A stretch of 64,000 bases of DNA from Clostridium sp. 1001275B_160808_H3 (lineage in GTDB: Bacteria; Bacillota; Clostridia; Clostridiales; Clostridiaceae), in NCBI RefSeq assembly GCF_015550425.1, contig NZ_JADNAT010000001.1, positions 295,928-359,927 of the forward strand, read 5' to 3'. Each line of letters begins with the position of its first letter. The stretch's first letter is position 1. Positions 59,331-64,000 of the stretch are shown here, in pieces. The translations under genes and the position numbers were made by a program. Below the pieces are notes generated by a model. The model was not told where the DNA came from. It searched no databases and saw nothing but the letters and a program-made list of their open reading frames with translations.

Positions 59331-60209
59331 TTAGTTTTTATTTTTCACACTATCGATTATCTTAGTAACATTATCTTTTAATATATTATTGTCACCTTCA
59401 GTATTTAACTCTATATAATTACAGCTTATTGCAATTTTATTTTTTAAGTCATCTAAATTTCCTAATTTATTATCATGAATAAATATAATCTTAGAATCCT
59501 TACTTTCATTTACTATATCTTTAACCTCTTCATTACTCTTTAGCTTTTTCGCTTGAATTCCAAGATCTTTTAATAAATAATCAAACTTATCACTATCTGT
59601 AACAATATAATACTCTTTATACTTATTTAATTCTTCCTTTGATTTAGTTAAAAATTCATCTAATTCCTCAACAATAGTATTATAATTTTCTTCATAATAA
59701 TTTCTATTTATTATATCTCGTTCTTGTAATGCCGTCTTTATATTATATAAGGCAATCTTATATTCATTAAATCCTAATAAATAATAAGGATTTTCTTTAT
59801 TCTCATTAAATAATTCTGTAGTAATTGCTCTTATACCTCTGCTCATATTTATAATACCTACGCTTGAATTTTTGGCATCATCTATTATATCATTTATCCA
59901 AGTTTCGTATCCCAATCCATTGTATATAAACAAATCCATATTTAATATGTTACTTTTAACATTATCGCTAACCTCAAAAGATTTCATATCACTTTCATTA
60001 CTAAATAAATATTCAACATTATGTTTATTTCCAACTAATGCTTTAGTCATATTATATTGCTCTTTATTAACTGTTAATATATTTAAAAACATATCCCTTT
60101 CCTCATCAAATTCATCAGTAGGATTAGCCATTAATGGATTATAGGAAAATGTTAGTCCCAAAAATAAAAGAGAAGTAAAAATAACTAAAGCATATGTTAA
60201 CTTCTTCAT
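59331..60209 (-). CDS. ZnuA-like (cluster A-I) exported protein without metal ligands
   Basis: 292 residues. A hydrophobic N-terminus (about 3-22) without a lipobox Cys. The fold aligns with the ZnuA protein at 42011-42946 over its length, but each ligand is replaced: DAHSF becomes DMKSF, DPHMWL becomes NPYYLL, TGHAAF becomes TDSDKF, and the acidic site is not kept. MDLFIYNGLGYETWI still matches. Metal transport is thus unlikely; the role is unknown. GGAGGAAAG precedes its ATG. It stands alone with a divergent tsaE. Confidence 0.82.
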   Translation of the reverse strand: MKKLTYALVIFTSLLFLGLTFSYNPLMANPTDEFDEERDMFLNILTVNKEQYNMTKALVGNKHNVEYLFSNESDMKSFEVSDNVKSNILNMDLFIYNGLGYETWINDIIDDAKNSSVGIINMSRGIRAITTELFNENKENPYYLLGFNEYKIALYNIKTALQERDIINRNYYEENYNTIVEELDEFLTKSKEELNKYKEYYIVTDSDKFDYLLKDLGIQAKKLKSNEEVKDIVNESKDSKIIFIHDNKLGNLDDLKNKIAISCNYIELNTEGDNNILKDNVTKIIDSVKNKN

Positions 60210-60580
60210 AAATCTTTCCTCCAGGAAACAAATAATTATATATGCTTCAATTTATATATCTATCTATGTAAAATATCAAAATTAAAATCATATATTATTT
60301 AATTTTTTATATACTTTCTTAACTCTTTTTAAATTCTATCAATTATTTATAGTTTAATTAAATTTTAAATCTTTATTACAACTTATATACTTTCATAATA
60401 TATTATCATTGATAAATAAAAATTACAATTCTATTACATCTTAATTACAATTCCAATTATATTATTATTTTACTACACACAAACCAAATTTGCCATATTA
60501 TGTATATTATTTTATCTTTCTTTTTTTTCGTATTTTGGATAGAATATATGAATATAGAATATTTAGAAAGGAGTCTATTT
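60210..60580. other. Intergenic region upstream of tsaE
   Basis: 371 bases, very AT-rich. A weak plus-strand promoter candidate TTGATA (60409-60414) and TATTAC (60432-60437) with 17-nt spacing. Nothing else was recognised. Confidence 0.5.
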
Positions 60581-61042
60581 ATGCATTTTTATGTTAATGA
60601 TATTGAAGAAACAACAAAAATTGGTTTTTCCATAGGTAAATTACTAAACCCTGGTGATATAGTTTGCTTAACTGGCGATTTAGGAACAGGAAAAACTCAT
60701 ATAACTAAAGGAATAGCTAAAGGTTTAGATATTGATGATCATATAACGAGTCCAACATTTACTATTGTAAATGAATATGATTCAGGAAGATTAAAATTAT
60801 ACCACTTTGATGTTTATAGAGTAAGTGATCCTGATGAAATTTATGCCATAGGATTTGATGATTATATATTTTCTGATGGTGTTTCTATAATTGAATGGGC
60901 AAATTACATAGAAGAGATTTTACCTAAAGAGTACTTACATATATTAATAGAAAAGGACTTATCAAGAGGTGAAAACTTCAGAAAAATTTCTATTACTCCA
61001 TATGGAGAAAAATATAATTATATAAAGGAGTTAGTCTTATGA
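60581..61042 (+). CDS. tsaE: tRNA threonylcarbamoyladenosine biosynthesis ATPase TsaE
   Basis: 153 residues from ATG at 60581-60583 (MHFYVNDIEETTKIG), with AGAAAGGAG upstream; the longer frame adds a hydrophobic stretch that is probably not translated. Walker A GDLGTGKTH (about 34-42), then ITSPTFTIVNEYDSGR and HFDVYRVSDPDEI, all typical. With TsaB and TsaD it makes t6A37 on ANN-decoding tRNAs. It overlaps tsaB by 4 nt. Confidence 0.95.
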   Translation: MHFYVNDIEETTKIGFSIGKLLNPGDIVCLTGDLGTGKTHITKGIAKGLDIDDHITSPTFTIVNEYDSGRLKLYHFDVYRVSDPDEIYAIGFDDYIFSDGVSIIEWANYIEEILPKEYLHILIEKDLSRGENFRKISITPYGEKYNYIKELVL

Positions 61043-61755
61043 TAGTTTTAAGTATAGATTCAGCCTCTAAAGTAGCAACAGCAGCTCTTTTAGATGAAAA
61101 TAACTTAATAGCAGAATATACATTAAATAATAAAATGGAACACTCTACATTAATAATGGACATGATCGATAAATTATTAAAAGATTCTAATCTATCAATT
61201 GATGATATAGACGGATTTATCGTATCAAAAGGCCCTGGATCATTTACTGGACTAAGAATAGGCATGGCTACAGTTAAAGGTTTAAGCTTTGGTTCAAACA
61301 AGCCCTATATTAGCATTTCAAGCTTGGATGCCCTTGCATATTCCCTTATAAATTTTGATGGTATTATTTGCCCTATAATGGATGCTTTAAGAGACAGCGT
61401 TTATACATGTCTATATAAAAATAATAACGGTAACTTAGAAAAATTAACGGATTATTCGGCATTTGATTTAGATGAATTAATCGAAATTCTAAAGGAAAAA
61501 GGTGAAAAAGTAATATTTACTGGAGACGGCTTAACTAAGCATAAAGAATATTTGTCAAACAATCTCCCTAATGCCTACTTTGCACCTAATCACCTTAGCA
61601 TAATAAGAGCATCATCATTAGGAGATTTAGGTATAAAATTATTATTAAATAATGAGTCTGATGAATTAAACTCGTCTCCTTTTTATCTAAAAAAACCTCA
61701 AGCACAAAGAGAATTAGAAAAAAGGTTAGCATTAGAAAATGAAAATAAGCTATAA
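61039..61755 (+). CDS. tsaB: tRNA threonylcarbamoyladenosine biosynthesis protein TsaB
   Basis: 238 residues. ASKHA-type fold: VLSIDSASKVATAALL (start), EHSTLIMDMIDKLL, and SKGPGSFTGLRIGMATVKGLS. TsaB scaffolds the t6A enzyme TsaD, which is not in the window. The gene overlaps tsaE and rimI (by 17 nt), so the three form one operon. Confidence 0.95.
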   Translation: MIVLSIDSASKVATAALLDENNLIAEYTLNNKMEHSTLIMDMIDKLLKDSNLSIDDIDGFIVSKGPGSFTGLRIGMATVKGLSFGSNKPYISISSLDALAYSLINFDGIICPIMDALRDSVYTCLYKNNNGNLEKLTDYSAFDLDELIEILKEKGEKVIFTGDGLTKHKEYLSNNLPNAYFAPNHLSIIRASSLGDLGIKLLLNNESDELNSSPFYLKKPQAQRELEKRLALENENKL

Positions 61756-62200
61756 CTTGATGAATGAAAATGATGTTGATGGTGTCTTAGATATTACAAA
61801 TTTATGTTTTTCTACTCCTTGGAGCAAAAGTTCTATTACTGGTGAATTAAATAATCCTTTGGCAAAGTACATAGTTGCAAAAGATATAGAAACAAATTTA
61901 ATAGTTGGATTTGTTGGAGTTTGGATAGTTGTCGGCGAAGCTGATATAACGAATATAGCTGTCCATCCAAACTATAGAAAGCTTGGAATTGGAAGTAAAC
62001 TACTTTCTTGTTTAATAGATCTTTGTGAAGATTTAAATTGTTCACTAGTAAACCTAGAGGTTAGAGTTTCAAATATTTCTGCTCAAAATCTATACAAGAA
62101 ATTTTCTTTTATAGAAAATGGTCTTAGAAAAGGATATTATGAAGATAATAAGGAAGATGCCCTTTTAATGACTTACTTTTATAATAAGAAACAGGTATAA
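61739..62200 (+). CDS. rimI: Ribosomal protein S18-alanine N-acetyltransferase RimI
   Basis: 153 residues, GNAT fold. The acetyl-CoA loop is VHPNYRKLGIGSKLL, followed by NLEVRVSNISAQNLYKKFSF and GYYEDNKEDALLM, as in RimI. It acetylates the N-terminal Ala of S18. Neighbours tsaE and tsaB are the usual partners. Its last codons form one arm of the terminator. Confidence 0.94.
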   Translation: MKISYNLMNENDVDGVLDITNLCFSTPWSKSSITGELNNPLAKYIVAKDIETNLIVGFVGVWIVVGEADITNIAVHPNYRKLGIGSKLLSCLIDLCEDLNCSLVNLEVRVSNISAQNLYKKFSFIENGLRKGYYEDNKEDALLMTYFYNKKQV

Positions 62201-62228
62201 ACTTTACTGTTTATACCTGTTTCTTATT
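62183..62228. terminator. Bidirectional terminator between rimI and the MATE gene
   Basis: Perfect 20-bp stem (62183-62202 and 62209-62228, core AAACAGGTATAAAC) with a 6-nt loop, overlapping the ends of both convergent genes. Confidence 0.92.
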
Positions 62229-63603
62229 AATTTACTTCTCCAAGCAATTCTTCTTCAACTTCTTCTTTAACTTTCATACTTTTTACTAATATAAAAATCG
62301 TTATTACAGTTGATAATACATCACTTACTGGTTGGGCAATCCACACTCCATCTAAGCCTAATCCAAACGTTCTTGGAAGAATAATTATAAAAGGAACCAA
62401 TAAAATTACCTGTCTAAGTAAACTTAAAAACATTGCAGTTTTAGCTTCTCCTATGGATTGTATGTAATTTGAACCAGTTATTGATATTCCCACTATTGGA
62501 AGCATAAGTAGATATATTCTCATTCCCTTAACTGATATATCCATAAACTTAGGATCCTTATTAAATACTCCTATTATAGCTTCCGGGAATGCTTGAACTC
62601 CAATAAATGCAATTACTAATATTAGTGTAGCTACTGTTGCTGAAAGTTTAAATGCCTTTTGAGCTCTTTCTACTTGTTTTGCTCCATAATTAAACCCAAT
62701 TATAGGCTGTGCTCCTTGATTTATTCCAAAGATAGGCATTAAACACATTAAACTTACAGACGATATAGTTGCCATAGCACCTATAGCTAAATCAGTTCCA
62801 TATGCTTTAAGAACATTATTCGCAATAACTTGAACTAAACTTGCTGCTATTTGCATAGCAAATGGTGCTGCTCCAATTGCCAATATTTTTAAAGTTATTT
62901 GTTTATCTAACTTCAGACTTGATTTAACAAATCTTAAATTAGACCTTCCACTAATATAATACCCTAAACCTATAACTGCTGTTGCAAATTGAGATATTAT
63001 TGTAGCCACTGCTGCACCTTGTATTCCCATATTAAATGTAAATATAAATACTGCATCTAAAATTATATTAGTTATGCATCCAATTACCATAATAGTTGCT
63101 GCTAGTTTAGGATTTCCATCTCCCCTTATAGTATTGTTTAGAGTAAATGCAACCATATTAAATACTGTTCCTAATAAAATTATATATATGTAAGCTTTGG
63201 CATAATATAAAGTTTCATCACTAGCACCAAACTTTGTTAAAATTATATCTCCAAAAACTAGTCCTACAACAGTTATTATTAACGCTAAAATAACTGATAA
63301 TGTTATTGCATTCCCAATTACTTTAGCTGCTTCTTCTTTCTTCCCTTGCCCAAGTTTTATAGAAATAGTTGTTGTAGCACCTACTCCAATAAGCATAGCA
63401 AATCCAAGTATAATAGTTGTAATAGGCATTGTTACACCAACACCAGTAATAGCTAAAGACCCTACCCCTGGTATATTCCCTATAAAAATTCTATCAACTA
63501 CGTTATATAATGCATTTACAATCATTCCTATTATAGCTGGTACAGAATACTTTAATAATAATTTTCCTATTGGTTCTTTTGCAAGTAATTCTTGTGTTCT
63601 CAT
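62227..63603 (-). CDS. MATE-family multidrug efflux transporter
   Basis: 458 residues with twelve predicted membrane segments. Start MRTQELLAKEPIGKLLLKYSVPAIIGMIVNALYNVVDRIFIG is typical of DinF/MepA-type MATE proteins; internal repeats IIGFNYGAKQ and ISIKLGQGK mark the two halves. It would export cationic drugs using a sodium or proton gradient; the substrate is unknown. AAGGAGAGGTGA precedes the ATG. Confidence 0.92.
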   Translation of the reverse strand: MRTQELLAKEPIGKLLLKYSVPAIIGMIVNALYNVVDRIFIGNIPGVGSLAITGVGVTMPITTIILGFAMLIGVGATTTISIKLGQGKKEEAAKVIGNAITLSVILALIITVVGLVFGDIILTKFGASDETLYYAKAYIYIILLGTVFNMVAFTLNNTIRGDGNPKLAATIMVIGCITNIILDAVFIFTFNMGIQGAAVATIISQFATAVIGLGYYISGRSNLRFVKSSLKLDKQITLKILAIGAAPFAMQIAASLVQVIANNVLKAYGTDLAIGAMATISSVSLMCLMPIFGINQGAQPIIGFNYGAKQVERAQKAFKLSATVATLILVIAFIGVQAFPEAIIGVFNKDPKFMDISVKGMRIYLLMLPIVGISITGSNYIQSIGEAKTAMFLSLLRQVILLVPFIIILPRTFGLGLDGVWIAQPVSDVLSTVITIFILVKSMKVKEEVEEELLGEVN

Positions 63604-63966
63604 TTAATCACCTCTCCTTATTTTTTATTGAATCTTTTTTGAATCAAATTTATTTTCTTAATATGTAGAAACATTTTATAATTATATAAAAAAAGAAACT
63701 GCCCAAATAAAATTTAAAGTTGAGCTAATTCCTTTAAAAAGATCATATATTATTCTTACTTCGTAATATTTATTTTAATTTTTATATTATTATAAGTGAA
63801 TTTTTCTCTAATTTCATACATAACTGATTTACATTATATCATATTTAATTACTGTTTCAACTAGTTTTATATGGTTGGGATTCTTAGAATAATTTTATCA
63901 ATATATAGAGTCCTTCATACATATACTATAAGTAATTATTATATCTATATATCGGAAGGAATAAAA
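63604..63966. other. Intergenic region upstream of the right-edge gene
   Basis: 363 AT-rich bases. I saw no RNA gene or clear promoter; AAAAAAAGAAACTGCCC near 63690 is not part of a hairpin. Confidence 0.5.
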
Positions 63967-64000
63967 ATGGATAAGATTATACAAACTCAAGTTAATATAA
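63967..64000 (+). CDS. Start of a gene cut by the right edge
   Basis: ATG at 63967 with GGAAGGA just upstream and eleven sense codons (MDKIIQTQVNI). It is too short to identify. Confidence 0.35.
   Translation, partial: MDKIIQTQVNI

Noticed and set aside
60500..60580. N-terminal extension of TsaE (MYIILSFFFFVFWIEY...)
   Set aside because: A ribosome site at 60566-60573 points to the inner ATG, and TsaE proteins lack a hydrophobic leader.

Overview
The window is a stretch of chromosome from a low-GC, endospore-forming Firmicute, most likely Clostridium sensu stricto; I cannot name the species. The evidence is the very AT-rich DNA, strong AGGAGG-type ribosome binding sites, an alpha/beta-type small acid-soluble spore protein, SpoIVFA/SpoIVFB, the clostridial order radC-mreBCD-pbp2-minCDE-rodA, and the Firmicute-specific Prp protease next to an L27 with a cleavable N-terminus. 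I see no phage, insertion sequence, CRISPR array or rRNA operon. Most genes are on the minus strand.

Region by region: (1) 1-7.5 kb holds, in minus-strand order, rng, rplU (with an L21 leader RNA and its own promoter), prp, rpmA, then obg, yhbY, nadD, yqeK, an LCP cell-wall ligase and the start of an RluA-family pseudouridine synthase: ribosome biogenesis, NAD synthesis and wall-polymer attachment. (2) 7.5-10 kb is a pair of linked radical-SAM genes of unknown substrate. (3) 10-12 kb is spoIVFA-spoIVFB, the mother-cell intramembrane protease pair for pro-sigma-K. (4) 12-22.7 kb is the cell shape and division block: maf, radC, mreB, mreC, mreD, pbp2, then minC, minD, minE, then rodA, split by terminators, with a SPOR-domain protein upstream. 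(5) 22.9-26 kb: pepD and a short-form pyruvate kinase. (6) 26-33.6 kb is a sialic acid island: lipoprotein, two ABC permeases, YesL-type protein, NanE, NanA and a ROK kinase, with a divergent SGNH esterase. (7) 33.8-41.9 kb: an S1-domain protein, a PspA three-gene cluster, yaaA, a CBS protein, an exonuclease with a zinc-ribbon tail and a membrane-anchored MutS-like ATPase. (8) 42-50.3 kb: a zinc-binding lipoprotein gene with promoter and Zur-like operator, YhaO/YhaN, a YtrA-type GntR/ABC operon with a large operator, and a SASP gene. (9) 50.4-60.2 kb: a secreted cysteine phytase, TrhA, a glucose-type PTS operon controlled by an RNA antiterminator, an orphan double-propeller histidine kinase, two identical tRNA-Trp genes and a ZnuA-like protein without metal ligands. 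(10) 60.5-63.6 kb: tsaE-tsaB-rimI and a MATE exporter.

Most of the window is core machinery. The parts most worth follow-up are the PspA-linked cluster (a Ser/Lys-rich membrane protein that seems to begin at an ATA codon, plus a Cys-rich protein with a DUF1292-like tail), the ZnuA-like protein that has lost every metal ligand, the membrane MutS-like ATPase, and several well-formed RNA and DNA control sites (RAT, Zur-like box, YtrA-like operator, long-loop hairpins). Starts were moved from the longest open frame where a ribosome binding site clearly pointed to an inner codon. All family assignments come from reading the sequence; no database search was run.
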